From positions 1 through 64,000 of the forward strand of contig JAETQI010000020.1 in NCBI GenBank assembly GCA_021770755.1: 64,000 nucleotides of DNA. The letters run 5' to 3'. The notes beneath the pieces were generated by a model that did no database searches, was not told the origin of the DNA, and worked only from the letters and a program-made list of their open reading frames with translations. Both the position numbers and the translations under genes were made by a program. This document shows positions 1 through 9,504 of this stretch, one piece after another. How positions within the stretch are numbered: the stretch's first letter is position 1; the number at the start of each line of letters is the position of its first letter. The DNA is from Lachnospiraceae bacterium (GTDB lineage: Bacteria > Bacillota > Clostridia > Lachnospirales > Lachnospiraceae).

Positions 1-303
1 GAAGCTGACCGCATCGAGCGCACGATCGAACATGATTATGAGCTGTATAAGAAAAGCCTCGCTGAAAAAGATGCCATTATCGCGGAACAGGATAATGCTC
101 TCGCTGAAAAAGACAGTACCATCGCTGAAAAAGACAGTACCATCGCCGAAAAAGACAGCACCATCGCTGAAAATATGCGTCTGTTAGCCGAACAAGATAA
201 TGCTCTCGCCGTGAAAAACAGTATCATCGCTGAAAATATGCGTCTTTTAGCTGAAAAGGACGCGCAAATTGCCAGGCTGATGACACAGGCAAATCATAAA
301 TAA
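1..303 (+). CDS. C-terminal end of a coiled-coil heptad-repeat protein (partial)
   Basis: The frame enters from the left edge and stops at TAA 301-303, so only the last 100 residues are visible. They are about eleven 7-residue repeats of the pattern (L/I)-A-E-(K/Q)-(D/N)-x-x, ending in RLMTQANHK, and should form a long coiled coil. Three units (103-165, reading AEKDSTI) are near-identical in DNA, so unit number may vary by slippage. Such tails occur on Rpn-type PD-(D/E)XK transposase/nuclease proteins of Lachnospiraceae, and a full Rpn gene lies 600 bp downstream. Membership of that family is inference, because no catalytic part is in view. A repeat copy and a strong terminator (510-536) follow. 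Confidence 0.7.
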   Translation, partial: EADRIERTIEHDYELYKKSLAEKDAIIAEQDNALAEKDSTIAEKDSTIAEKDSTIAENMRLLAEQDNALAVKNSIIAENMRLLAEKDAQIARLMTQANHK

Positions 304-315
304 ATTAAGCTTTCA

Positions 316-406
316 AATTGAGTAGGGAAATGCTTTCTCCACCACTCGCCGCGCAGGGCACCCGTCAGCGTCCACTGACATATTTCCTTTGGGTACCCGT
401 ATGCAT
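316..406 (+). repeat. Dispersed two-hairpin repeat, copy A
   Basis: Hairpin 1 runs from GAGTAGGGAAA (320-330) to CTCCACCACTC. Hairpin 2 has outer arms GGGCACCC (356-363) and GGGTACCC (391-398) around an inner GTCAG/CTGAC stem. Between the inner stem and the right outer arm is the conserved unpaired stretch ATATTTCCTTT. The unit ends in TATGCAT. It is a diverged member of the family also seen at 18.7, 34.0, 50.2, 60.2 and 61.6 kb. Confidence 0.85.
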
Positions 407-509
407 ATAAAATATTTAATATGCAAAGTAACAGATACCTACTTGAACATCTTCAAAACTATTGATCCGTAATTGTTCCGCTGACCAATCCTCTAAGAAA
501 TTCCCATAA

Positions 510-536
510 ATCCCCTGCCAGACGGCAGGGGATTTT
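510..536 (+). terminator. Rho-independent terminator
   Basis: A perfect 10-bp stem, ATCCCCTGCC (510-519) and GGCAGGGGAT (524-533), with a four-base loop is followed by a short T tract. It would end the transcript of the partial gene at 1-303, after repeat copy A. Confidence 0.85.
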
Positions 537-567
537 AAACATAAAATTGTAACATAAATTTTAGCAT

Positions 568-618
568 ATATTGCACCTGATTCAGAACATAAAATATCAT
601 TATATGGAGGTGCAATAT
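568..618 (+). promoter_or_regulatory. Inverted repeat covering the SD and start codon of the RHH gene
   Basis: ATATTGCACCT (568-578) is perfectly complementary to AGGTGCAATAT (608-618). The right arm contains part of the Shine-Dalgarno GGAGG (606-610) and reaches the ATG at 617. In mRNA the hairpin would hide the ribosome site. As DNA, the palindrome could be an operator for the RHH protein itself. The sequence alone does not choose between these. Confidence 0.6.
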
Positions 619-814
619 GACAAATGATAATTTGGTGATAAAGCCCAAGAAAGCAAAAGGCGAGGACGGTTACAAGGTTTTCTCAATCAGAATCAGAGAA
701 GAAATTGTTGCACAGATCGACAATATATCTGCCAAAACGGGACACAGCAGAAATGAACTCATAGGAACTTTTTTAGCGTATGCTTTAGAAAAATGCATTA
801 TCGAAGATAAATAA
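617..814 (+). CDS. Small ribbon-helix-helix DNA-binding protein
   Basis: This 65-residue protein has a CopG/Arc-like layout: a basic N-terminus, a predicted beta strand (YKVFSIRIREEI, about 20-31), then two helices with the turn GHSRNELI. It starts at ATG 617 after GGAGG. A paralogue with the same KGEDGYKVFSIR core is on the other strand at 2068-2271, and the two flank the Rpn-type gene. A role as transcriptional regulator or antitoxin-like partner of the adjacent gene is plausible from fold and position but not shown by sequence. The start region lies in a perfect 11-bp inverted repeat. Confidence 0.8.
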   Translation: MTNDNLVIKPKKAKGEDGYKVFSIRIREEIVAQIDNISAKTGHSRNELIGTFLAYALEKCIIEDK

Positions 815-898
815 TATTTGCAGACATATATAATACTTGCCATCATTTTATCTTCATGGTAAAATAAACACAAAACAGACGGCAGGCGGTGACAAGCT

Positions 899-1969
899 AT
901 GTTGACAAACAACGACATGAGTAAAACAGAAGAACAGTTATATGAACCTATTCCAGCACTAAAGAAATCTGTATACGGAAGTGGAAACAGAGAATATAAA
1001 TCCCGCCTGTTCAGTTTCCTCTTTGGACGTGAAGAAAACAAACATTGGACGCTGTCTCTCTACAATGCGATTCATGGAACCTCCCATAGTGATCTCTCCT
1101 GCATAACGATCAATACCATCGAAGATGTAGTCTATATGGGTATGAAAAATGACTTGTCTATCCTTGTATCTGAGATAATCAGCCTGTACAAATCCATTGA
1201 GGTATATGAGCAACAGAGTTCATATAATCCAAACATGCCTGTCCGTGAATTCATGTATGCTGGAAAATTGTTTCAAAAATATATACTCCTTTCAAAATTA
1301 AATATATATGGTAAATCCCTACTACCACTTCCACTGCCGAAACTCGTTGTTTTTTATAATGGCGAAAACGAACAAGAAGATGAAGTCACTCTGCGCCTCT
1401 CCGATGCATTCAAAGAAGAAATTCGTCGGAATATAATAATCAGAGACGCTGAAAACAAAAAAACATCAGATGACACTGAAATATCCGCTGAAGTAGATAG
1501 AATTTTTAAAAAAGCTGATCCCGATATTGAAGTAAAAGTTCGAATGCTGAACATCAACTACGGACATAATAAAGAACTTCTCTCCTCATGCAAACCACTC
1601 GAAGAATATGCATGGTTTATATCACAAGTTAGAAAAAACCATGAAATTAACAATAATAACCAAAATAAAGAACTTTTAGAGATTGGCGTTGCCATCGACC
1701 AGACAATTGATGAAATGCCAGAAGATTTTATTATTAAGGATTTCATAATGTCAAACAGAGCGGAGGTGAAAGATATGTGCCTGACTGAATACAATGAAAC
1801 AGAAACTATGGAAATGATACGAGAGGAAGGTTTACAAGAGGGAATATTACTTAGTATCCAAAATCTAATAGATAGTACTGGCTGGGATGTTAATCAAGTT
1901 ATGAATATGTTAAAAATCCCTTCAAGCCAACGTGCTGCTCTCTATGCCAGTCTATCAAAAATGATATAG
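899..1969 (+). CDS. Rpn-type PD-(D/E)XK nuclease/putative transposase
   Basis: This 356-residue protein resembles the Rpn (recombination-promoting nuclease)/PD-(D/E)XK transposase family common in Lachnospiraceae. An N-terminal segment RLFSFLFGREENKHW precedes the nuclease core MKNDLSILVSEIISLYKS then EVYEQQS, with the family's spaced acidic and Glu-x-Gln residues at about 80-105. The KLVVFYNGE strand follows at about 150-158. The C-terminus carries the EEGLQEGI-type helix typical of the family. Start 899 is preceded by GGCGGTGA; an in-frame ATG at 917 is an alternative. It sits between two paralogous RHH genes, which may be its regulators. Confidence 0.8.
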   Translation: MLTNNDMSKTEEQLYEPIPALKKSVYGSGNREYKSRLFSFLFGREENKHWTLSLYNAIHGTSHSDLSCITINTIEDVVYMGMKNDLSILVSEIISLYKSIEVYEQQSSYNPNMPVREFMYAGKLFQKYILLSKLNIYGKSLLPLPLPKLVVFYNGENEQEDEVTLRLSDAFKEEIRRNIIIRDAENKKTSDDTEISAEVDRIFKKADPDIEVKVRMLNINYGHNKELLSSCKPLEEYAWFISQVRKNHEINNNNQNKELLEIGVAIDQTIDEMPEDFIIKDFIMSNRAEVKDMCLTEYNETETMEMIREEGLQEGILLSIQNLIDSTGWDVNQVMNMLKIPSSQRAALYASLSKMI

Positions 1970-1987
1970 ACCCTATCCCATATTTTC

Positions 1988-2026
1988 AATGGGACTGTCA
2001 CATAAATTAAGACAGTCCCATTCATT
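1988..2026 (+). terminator. Rho-independent terminator
   Basis: AATGGGACTGTC (1988-1999) pairs with GACAGTCCCATT (2011-2022) across an A/T-rich loop, followed by CATTTTA. It lies 19 bases after the Rpn stop codon. It could also serve the convergent RHH gene. Confidence 0.8.
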
Positions 2027-2067
2027 TTAAACTTTATCCTCTAAAACAATTTCAAAAACACTCAAAA

Positions 2068-2271
2068 TCAATCCTTTCCCTCCTCAATCACACACTTATC
2101 CAATGCATATTCCAAAAAAATCCCTATCAATTCATTCCTGCTACGCCCTGTTTTTATCGAAATATTATCAATGCGTGTAACAACCTCATCTCTGACTCTA
2201 ATAGAAAACACTTTATATCCATCTTCTCCTTTTGTTTTTTTAGTTCCTATCACCAATTTATCATCAATCAT
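2068..2271 (-). CDS. Second ribbon-helix-helix protein, paralogue of 617-814
   Basis: This 67-residue protein shares the core KGEDGYKVFSIR, an IDNIS stretch and the TG.SRNELIG turn with the protein at 617-814, so it is a clear paralogue with a CopG-like ribbon-helix-helix fold. It is convergent with the Rpn gene, so the Rpn gene is bracketed by the two copies. The upstream region holds a 16-bp perfect A/T-rich inverted repeat (2314-2359) that could be its own operator. Function as a regulator is inferred from fold only. Confidence 0.75.
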   Translation of the reverse strand: MIDDKLVIGTKKTKGEDGYKVFSIRVRDEVVTRIDNISIKTGRSRNELIGIFLEYALDKCVIEEGKD

Positions 2272-2313
2272 ATTCCACCCCCATTAAGTTACATTTTATG
2301 TTTGATTTTCATC

Positions 2314-2359
2314 ATAGTATATGTTATAATCTATATTATATTTTTATAACATATACTAT
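2314..2359. promoter_or_regulatory. 16-bp perfect inverted repeat upstream of the RHH gene
   Basis: ATAGTATATGTTATAA (2314-2329) is the exact reverse complement of TTATAACATATACTAT (2344-2359), with a 14-base A/T loop. RHH repressors commonly bind palindromes at their own promoters, so this is a candidate autoregulatory operator in the divergent region between 2271 and 2529. Confidence 0.6.
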
Positions 2360-2528
2360 TTTTATATTTACCTACGCATATTACAATTTAAATGTTCTAA
2401 GAATAATAACAAAACAAATTTACTTTCACACATAAAAGGAACTTGCTGTTTCCAATGAATCTTGAATTCAAAACAAGAATTTATTCCTATTCAATTCTTA
2501 GAGCGTATTTGCCAAGGAGAATAATATT

Positions 2529-2888
2529 ATGCCAATACAAACTTTCATCACAGACAAAGAGAGAAAAGCCTGTCAAAAAGTTGCTGACGCATTTGCTGAA
2601 CTGTATGATCAGATTGATATTGTCGTGAAAGACGCTGGAAAATACGGATTTGTCAAACTTTACTGCTTTGAACCCGGCTATGGATTCTATAAAATGACCA
2701 CTTTTACCAACAGCAAAGATCTATTCAATGATCTATGGCAGACATGGTGGCATGAACAGGTCTTTACATTGGCAATCGGAACTCCACTCCTGGATCTTGA
2801 CTATCCCGATATCCTCAGGGCGCTACCAAAAAAGAAACAGAGAAAAATCATGGCAAAAAAAACATACTTTAAGAAAAAATGCCGTTAA
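2529..2888 (+). CDS. Hypothetical protein, 119 aa
   Basis: I do not recognise the family. The start ATG 2529 follows an AAGGAG site. The protein is soluble, opens with a charged helix (DKERKACQKVADAFAELYDQ), has an aromatic middle region (FKMTTF, DLWQTWWHEQV) and a very basic tail (PKKKQRKIMAKKTYFKKKCR) that may bind nucleic acid. It is followed 35 bases later by a 32-codon ORF whose N-terminus resembles this one, so the locus may have arisen by tandem duplication and decay. Confidence 0.65.
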   Translation: MPIQTFITDKERKACQKVADAFAELYDQIDIVVKDAGKYGFVKLYCFEPGYGFYKMTTFTNSKDLFNDLWQTWWHEQVFTLAIGTPLLDLDYPDILRALPKKKQRKIMAKKTYFKKKCR

Positions 2889-2923
2889 CCTGTCCCGCAT
2901 AAATAGCTATAAAGGAGATCCTA

Positions 2924-3022
2924 ATGAAACGAAAAAATTATATCTCTGATGTAGAATACCGAAAATGTAAAAAAGCAGCATCTGTCTTCTCAACATTTGT
3001 AGATGATGATGTTCATTGCTGA
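2924..3022 (+). CDS. 32-codon ORF, probable truncated paralogue of the preceding gene
   Basis: A strong AAAGGAGATCCTA site precedes ATG 2924, and the frame stops at TGA 3020-3022. The peptide MKRKNYISDVEYRKCKKAAS continues VFSTFVDDDVHC. The SDVEYRKCKKAASVFSTFVD part lines up with TDKERKACQKVADAFAELYD of the upstream protein. It therefore looks like a shortened duplicate that kept its ribosome site. Whether the peptide is made or functional cannot be told. Confidence 0.45.
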   Translation: MKRKNYISDVEYRKCKKAASVFSTFVDDDVHC

Positions 3023-3023
3023 C

Positions 3024-3075
3024 AAAAATATCCCTCATTCCAGAACCAAAAGTTCTCAAACAAGGGATATTTTTT
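3024..3075. terminator. Bidirectional terminator
   Basis: AAAAATATCCCT (3024-3035) pairs with AGGGATATTTTT (3064-3075), with an inner AGAAC/GTTCT stem. It is A-rich on the left and T-rich on the right, so it can end transcripts from both sides. It reaches the stop codon of the large vWA gene at 3074. Confidence 0.85.
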
Positions 3076-6000
3076 ACACATTCCGATCGTCCTTTTTCTT
3101 TAACAACTGCGAGGTATCCAGCGTCTGCTCTGCCTGCTTCGGCTTCTTCTGCTTCTTTTGCTTTTTTTCTGGTTTTGACGGTCTCACCGCCTGCGCTTCC
3201 TCCATTTCTGACACTTGTGTCCTATCAGGCTCCTGCCCTGTCTGACGCTTTGCGCTTTTTTCTTTATGCGCTGCCACAAACGGTATCCGCTTTGGCACAT
3301 ACTGGAACCGCCGCATCGCCACATCGATGAGAAACAGGACTACTGCAAGCGCCAACAGCCAGTTTGTCAGCGGATAGCTTTCCTTCGCCGCCGCAGAAAT
3401 CCGCGTCCAGACAGGATCCTGCTCTGTGATGGTTTTTCCGTACTGCCCTGCGAATTTCAGATACGCATCCGTACTCACATCGAATTTATACTCGTCCGAA
3501 AACTGCACCGCCGCCGCGGTGGTCATATAGCTGCGGATCTCCCCGTCTTCGGTGCGTCGTATGTTAAAATGATACAGACCTGTCTGCGGTGTCGGAAGTT
3601 CCGCCGCATATCTGCCGGGTGCTGTCGCATGAAGCTTTTCTTCCGTTACTTCCCCCTTTGGGTCAATGACTGTCACCAGGATCTCCGTCGCACTGCCATA
3701 GTCATTCGTCTGGTATTCGATGTCTGTCCGTTCGCCGGCTGTCACCACATTCACGCTGTCCTCACCGATCCCGGCATTTCCGGCAGCATGATCCACGATG
3801 CGCTTCCACAACTGCACATAATCCTCCTGCCCGGCAAATGCTCCCGTCCACTCGCCGGTGACATCGCTTGTCCACGCTGCTGTCCTGCCCAGTCCGTACT
3901 GCCACACAGTCAGGATCGGATCGCCTTTCTCTCCGGAAACAATCACCGGACTGGAAGCAGTCTTTGGCGTTGCAGAGATATAACCGTAAAGCGCCGGCCA
4001 GCCAGCCGGAAACAGACCGCCCGTCAGCTCATGGTTTGGCTGTACCGACAGGGAAAAAACGCCGTTCTGGATATAGCTGTCGCCTCCTAAGAAAACCTCC
4101 TGTGCAAAGATCCTTGGAATATCGCTGGATTCGTCCGAATAGTAATATCTGCCGCTGCAATTGTCCGCCAGACGCTTCAGCAGTCTTGTGTCCGAGCCGT
4201 CGCCGACCGCCACGGTGGACAACGTGATACCGCCCGCCTCACAGTCACCGATCACGTCCGCAAAATTGTCCGTCTCCCCCATACCGTCTGTCAGCAGTAC
4301 GATATGCCTGATCGAAGCCTCACTTTGGGCGAGCACTCGGACTGCCTCCTGCAGCGCCGGTTTGATCGTTGTACCGCCGCCGTCACTGATCTGTCTGATC
4401 TGATCTTTGATCGCCTCTTTATCGTCTGCCTGCCGAAGTGCCACCTGCCAGTCATACTTGTCGTCAAAAGTCAGAACCCCCACATAGTCCGTGTCATTCA
4501 GATTGTCCGCTGCGACCTCCGCCGCCCTGACAGCAATGTCCAGATTGCTGATGCCATGATTTCCCTCACGCCCCGTCATACTGCCGGAACGGTCGATCAC
4601 CATGACCATCGCCATCGACGGCATCTCGTTCACACCGCGTAGCTGCATATCCACCGGCAGCACCGTCTCCAGCACTGTCCCCCGGTAACCGCCCAGCGCA
4701 AAACTATCCTCACCGCCGCAGCAGATGAAACCGCATCCGTAATCCTTCACGTAAGTCTCCAGATTGTCCAGGAACTTCTCCGGCAGGTCGTCAATGTAAG
4801 TATTGACCAGTATCATCGCCTTGTAATCCAGCATATCATCGATGTTTGCCGGCACATTCCGTGGAGAGACCACATTGTGATCACAGCCCGCCGCACGCAG
4901 CACAGCGGCAAAGCCGGATAGGTCGACATCACGTCCCGCGATGACCAGAACCCTTGGCGGCGTCTCCACCACCGAATAGGCACTGAAAAAGTCATTTTCC
5001 TGACAGGTATCGCCCTGTGCCTGCACCTGCACCCGCAGGTTTTCCGTCGCGCCGCTTGCCGCGGCAGCATCGACCTGTGCACTGAACACAAAACGATTGC
5101 TTCCTTTGTTCAGGTGCACATTGTTTGCCGCCGTCTGACTGCTTCCATTGTAGAGCGCGATCACCGCATCCGTGTCATAATTGCTCTCCACCAGCACCGT
5201 GACAGAATACCGGTCTCCGGGGTGCAGATACGCCGGAAGCGTGACATTGTCAATATAGGCGTCCGGCGTCTCCTCGCTCTCATACAGCAGCGTCAGAAAC
5301 TCTGCCTGGCTTGTTGTCAGCGCCTGCGCCATATTCCGGATATCTCCTCTGGTCTCCTTGCCGTCCGTGAGCACCACCAGCCGTTTGCTGTACTCCCCCG
5401 GGATCATCGTGAGCGCCTTGGAAACTGCCTCCTCAAAATTCGTCGCCGCCTTGTCCGGAAGCGTCATGAGTCCGCCGTAATGCCCATCCGATGTCAAAAA
5501 CTGCTCCACGAGCGTGTCCTTCCCAAAAGTCACAATGCCATAGGCATTCCCGGAAGGCATCTTTGCGACCGTCTCCTGCAGATACTTCTCTGCCTCGCCG
5601 CGATGTGCCTCATTGCTGCTGGAAAGATCCACCACAAAGACCGTCGCAGTCCTGCCGCTGCCCCTGTAGATCCGTATGCCGAAAAGAGAAAGAAGGACGC
5701 ACAGAAACACCACACCGCGCACCCCCAGATAAAATCTGCCCCGATAGCGCATCTGACGCACATAGAACACCCACTCTGTCACTAACAGCACCAATGCCAG
5801 CAGGATAAACAGATGTCTCAGTGTCTGTTTCACCTTCTGCTGGCGCACTGTACCGGAACTGTTTTCCGCAAGCGCTTCCACGTCCGCTGTGATCCTGCCG
5901 TCCGACTCCGTGGCAGTCTGGAAACGCACCACATAATCTTCCTGATAATCCTCACTGCCGATCGTGTACAGACCTGCCCTGCCCGGACGGCTCTCAAACT

Positions 6001-7603
6001 GGCTCCTGTCGATCTCTGCCCACGGCTGCAGGGCGATCTCCTCCCCCGCATAATAGACATTGGTCGCAAGCCACGATGTATCGGAGAGATAGATCATCGC
6101 ATTCGCCAGAAAGACCGGAAACTCCGCGCGCAGCGGAAAATCAGACTCCCTTATGTCAAACCCGACGACGATCTCCTTCCTGTCGTCAAGCTCCCTGTAA
6201 TAGCCGACACATTTTCCGTCATACTCCAGAAAGCATTCCGCCCCCTCCGGAAGCGTAAAGCAGTACGCTGTGTTCACGCCGATCGCAAAACCGGACAAGC
6301 CGGCAGTCAGATCACAGTCTGTCATATCCAGCACCACATTTTCCAGCGTCTCTGTAACCACGCCCCCTGTGTCACCGAAAACCAGCCGGTTCGTATTCTC
6401 AGCCCGCGGTACCTGACCTGCATCGTAGATCACGACATTGTAGCCGGCTTCTTTTAACGGCGTTCTTGGCGTCAATATGGAGTCGGAAGAGCCATCCGCA
6501 TCCGCATCTGTCTTTGCCTTGGTGATGCTCTCCCCCGTGACGGCGAGATACGCCTTCTCAATAAACGTGTTGCCGTCCCCGACCAGCAGCCCCCGCATCA
6601 GGTTTTCACGGCTCTTCACCGCCGCCGAGTCATTGTCACGCACAAGACTGTCGGCAGAACCGCCGGAAAATGCAATTTTGTCGATCCGTGAGGTGATCGT
6701 CCTCCCGCGCCAGTCCACCTCCTCCAGGAAGCAGATCCTGCTCTCCGAGGGTTCCAGGCGCATCGGTGCCAGCGCGATCAGTTTCTGGTCATAGCGCTCA
6801 TCGTCATACAGGCTGACATCGAACGAAACTTCCTCATCACTGTAATTCGTGACACTCACCATCACGTCATACAGACCGTCATCGCGGCGCGAAAATGCCG
6901 TATATTCGTTCGCTACATTGGCAGATACATCGCCTGCTACATACAGTTCTTTCTCCGCATCGCTGTGCAGCTCACCAAACGCTGCTGCACCTGCGCCGTC
7001 TGTGTAGACGAGCACGTCCGCCGCATCCCTTTCTCCGGAATCCTCTTTGCCCGCCGCAGCCCCGATCAGCGTGTCCAATGTGGCCTGCGCCTGCGTGAGA
7101 CTTCCGCCGCTGTCACTGCACTCGATCCCCTGCAGCGTCCGCACCAGACTGTCCGCGTCCGCGATATCCACCGCCAGAAGCCTTGCGCCCGCACCGTCAG
7201 TCGTCACTACAGAAAAACGGGTGTCCTGCGCCGTCCGCACATAGTCGCACGCCTGCTCCACCGCCTCCGCAAGACGGCTCTTTCCAGAGGCGCCCACATG
7301 CTGCATACTCGCACTGGTGTCGATCAGCAGCACCTTTCGCCCGCCGCTGTGACCATTGATCTGGAAAAACGGCGACATCAGCGCGACCACCAGCAATATG
7401 ATGATCAGGATCTGCAGATACATGAGGATATTGTGCACGAACTTCTCAAAAAAAGTCCGCGACTGTTCGTTCTTTAGCAGCTTTTTCCACAACAGATTGG
7501 AGGAGATCAGATAGTCTGTCCCCTTTGGTTTCAACAAATACAGGATAATAATGATCGGAACCGCTGTCAGAAAAAATAGCGGCCATAGACTTTCAAATAT
7601 CAT
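3074..7603 (-). CDS. Giant membrane protein with three von Willebrand A domains
   Basis: This 1509-residue protein begins with a BatA-like segment: two membrane helices at about 5-24 and 58-80. Three vWA domains follow, each with a metal-site DxSxS motif: DTSASM at about 95, DLSSS at about 660 and DRSGSM at about 1010. A membrane pair at about 600-655 separates the first two. A glutamine-amidotransferase-like domain (RVLVIAGRDVDLSGF to FICCGGEDSFALGG, about 880-985) precedes the third. One helix near 1430 anchors a basic, Lys/Gln-rich tail. It looks like a fusion of two BatA/BatB-like proteins. It is last in an operon with a MoxR ATPase and DUF58, the usual partners of vWA proteins in envelope chaperone-like systems. 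It overlaps the DUF58 gene by 11 bases. Confidence 0.85.
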   Translation of the reverse strand: MIFESLWPLFFLTAVPIIIILYLLKPKGTDYLISSNLLWKKLLKNEQSRTFFEKFVHNILMYLQILIIILLVVALMSPFFQINGHSGGRKVLLIDTSASMQHVGASGKSRLAEAVEQACDYVRTAQDTRFSVVTTDGAGARLLAVDIADADSLVRTLQGIECSDSGGSLTQAQATLDTLIGAAAGKEDSGERDAADVLVYTDGAGAAAFGELHSDAEKELYVAGDVSANVANEYTAFSRRDDGLYDVMVSVTNYSDEEVSFDVSLYDDERYDQKLIALAPMRLEPSESRICFLEEVDWRGRTITSRIDKIAFSGGSADSLVRDNDSAAVKSRENLMRGLLVGDGNTFIEKAYLAVTGESITKAKTDADADGSSDSILTPRTPLKEAGYNVVIYDAGQVPRAENTNRLVFGDTGGVVTETLENVVLDMTDCDLTAGLSGFAIGVNTAYCFTLPEGAECFLEYDGKCVGYYRELDDRKEIVVGFDIRESDFPLRAEFPVFLANAMIYLSDTSWLATNVYYAGEEIALQPWAEIDRSQFESRPGRAGLYTIGSEDYQEDYVVRFQTATESDGRITADVEALAENSSGTVRQQKVKQTLRHLFILLALVLLVTEWVFYVRQMRYRGRFYLGVRGVVFLCVLLSLFGIRIYRGSGRTATVFVVDLSSSNEAHRGEAEKYLQETVAKMPSGNAYGIVTFGKDTLVEQFLTSDGHYGGLMTLPDKAATNFEEAVSKALTMIPGEYSKRLVVLTDGKETRGDIRNMAQALTTSQAEFLTLLYESEETPDAYIDNVTLPAYLHPGDRYSVTVLVESNYDTDAVIALYNGSSQTAANNVHLNKGSNRFVFSAQVDAAAASGATENLRVQVQAQGDTCQENDFFSAYSVVETPPRVLVIAGRDVDLSGFAAVLRAAGCDHNVVSPRNVPANIDDMLDYKAMILVNTYIDDLPEKFLDNLETYVKDYGCGFICCGGEDSFALGGYRGTVLETVLPVDMQLRGVNEMPSMAMVMVIDRSGSMTGREGNHGISNLDIAVRAAEVAADNLNDTDYVGVLTFDDKYDWQVALRQADDKEAIKDQIRQISDGGGTTIKPALQEAVRVLAQSEASIRHIVLLTDGMGETDNFADVIGDCEAGGITLSTVAVGDGSDTRLLKRLADNCSGRYYYSDESSDIPRIFAQEVFLGGDSYIQNGVFSLSVQPNHELTGGLFPAGWPALYGYISATPKTASSPVIVSGEKGDPILTVWQYGLGRTAAWTSDVTGEWTGAFAGQEDYVQLWKRIVDHAAGNAGIGEDSVNVVTAGERTDIEYQTNDYGSATEILVTVIDPKGEVTEEKLHATAPGRYAAELPTPQTGLYHFNIRRTEDGEIRSYMTTAAAVQFSDEYKFDVSTDAYLKFAGQYGKTITEQDPVWTRISAAAKESYPLTNWLLALAVVLFLIDVAMRRFQYVPKRIPFVAAHKEKSAKRQTGQEPDRTQVSEMEEAQAVRPSKPEKKQKKQKKPKQAEQTLDTSQLLKKKDDRNV

Positions 7604-8494
7604 ATAATTTTCTCAGCTCCTGAAAAATCAGTTGATAAATATCCGTTTCTGTGCTGCATACCGCATAGAACGCGCCCTCCCGCGCACACTCCCTGCGCAG
7701 TTCTGACAGGAAATCCTGCACTGCCTGCTCATACAGCCGGATACTTGCCGCGTCCAGCGTCAGGCGCAGGGTGCTTTGCTCCTCCATGTCGATCAGGTTA
7801 CGCGTGCCCGCAAGCTCCCCGGAAAGCCCCGCCGAGAGTTCCTCGCCCGCCAGCACATGCAGAAGCGCCGTCCGCTGTCTCCTGTATGCCAGAAAACGCA
7901 GAAGCTTTCTCACAGTCTCCTGTTCCTTTGCCGCATCCACAAAAGACTCCTGCAGAAAATCACTGATGATCATAGTCAGCCCAGGGCCTTTCATCGGGAG
8001 CTGTCTGACAGCATCACCCACGTCCACCTTCCCGTCAAAAGTGCGCTGTGACAGCCAGTCTACAAGCTTTGGCAATGCGCGCTTCCCGCCGCCGGCAGCA
8101 AAAGGCTGCCGCATCTTCCGCATGTCGTAGAGCATGACACGGTCCATGTTATTGATGCCCATGTACGCAAACGCCGCTGCCAGCATACAGGCATACCCGC
8201 TCTTCCTGTGCAACCCATACTCCATGGAAGCGCTGGTATCGATCAATATGGAAACGACAGCCTCCTTCTCCTCCATGTACTCCTTCACGTACAGCCGGTC
8301 CAGCCGCCCATAGGCATTCCAGTCGATGCGCCGTATATCGTCGCCGGGCATATACTCCCGGAAATCCGAGAACTCCGTGGAGGAGCCTTTTTGTGTCGAT
8401 TTGCGGTTTCCCGTCAGATTCATCGAAGCCTTGTGCCCTATCGCCAGCCGGAGCCGGGAGAGATTGTCAAAAAAACCTGCGTCCAGTGTCATTG

Positions 8495-8498
<4 letters not shown>
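7593..8498 (-). CDS. DUF58 domain protein with vWA-like fold
   Basis: This 301-residue soluble protein contains the DUF58 signature STEFSDFREYMPGDDIRRID with the following WNAYGRLDRLYVKEY (about 37-72), and then a vWA metal-site-like DTSASM near 88. DUF58 proteins are encoded next to MoxR ATPases almost everywhere and are thought to be assembly or activation partners. The specific client is unknown. Its start overlaps the MoxR stop in an ATGA arrangement, and its end overlaps the giant vWA gene, implying translational coupling. Confidence 0.9.
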
Positions 8499-9472
<974 letters not shown>

Positions 9473-9504
9473 CTTTCCTCCATAAACTTCCTGATCAATA
9501 TTTT

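Noticed and set aside
36-227. Minus-strand 63-codon ORF rich in Ser, Phe and Ala
   Set aside because: It is the antisense of the heptad-repeat coding region and simply mirrors its periodicity.
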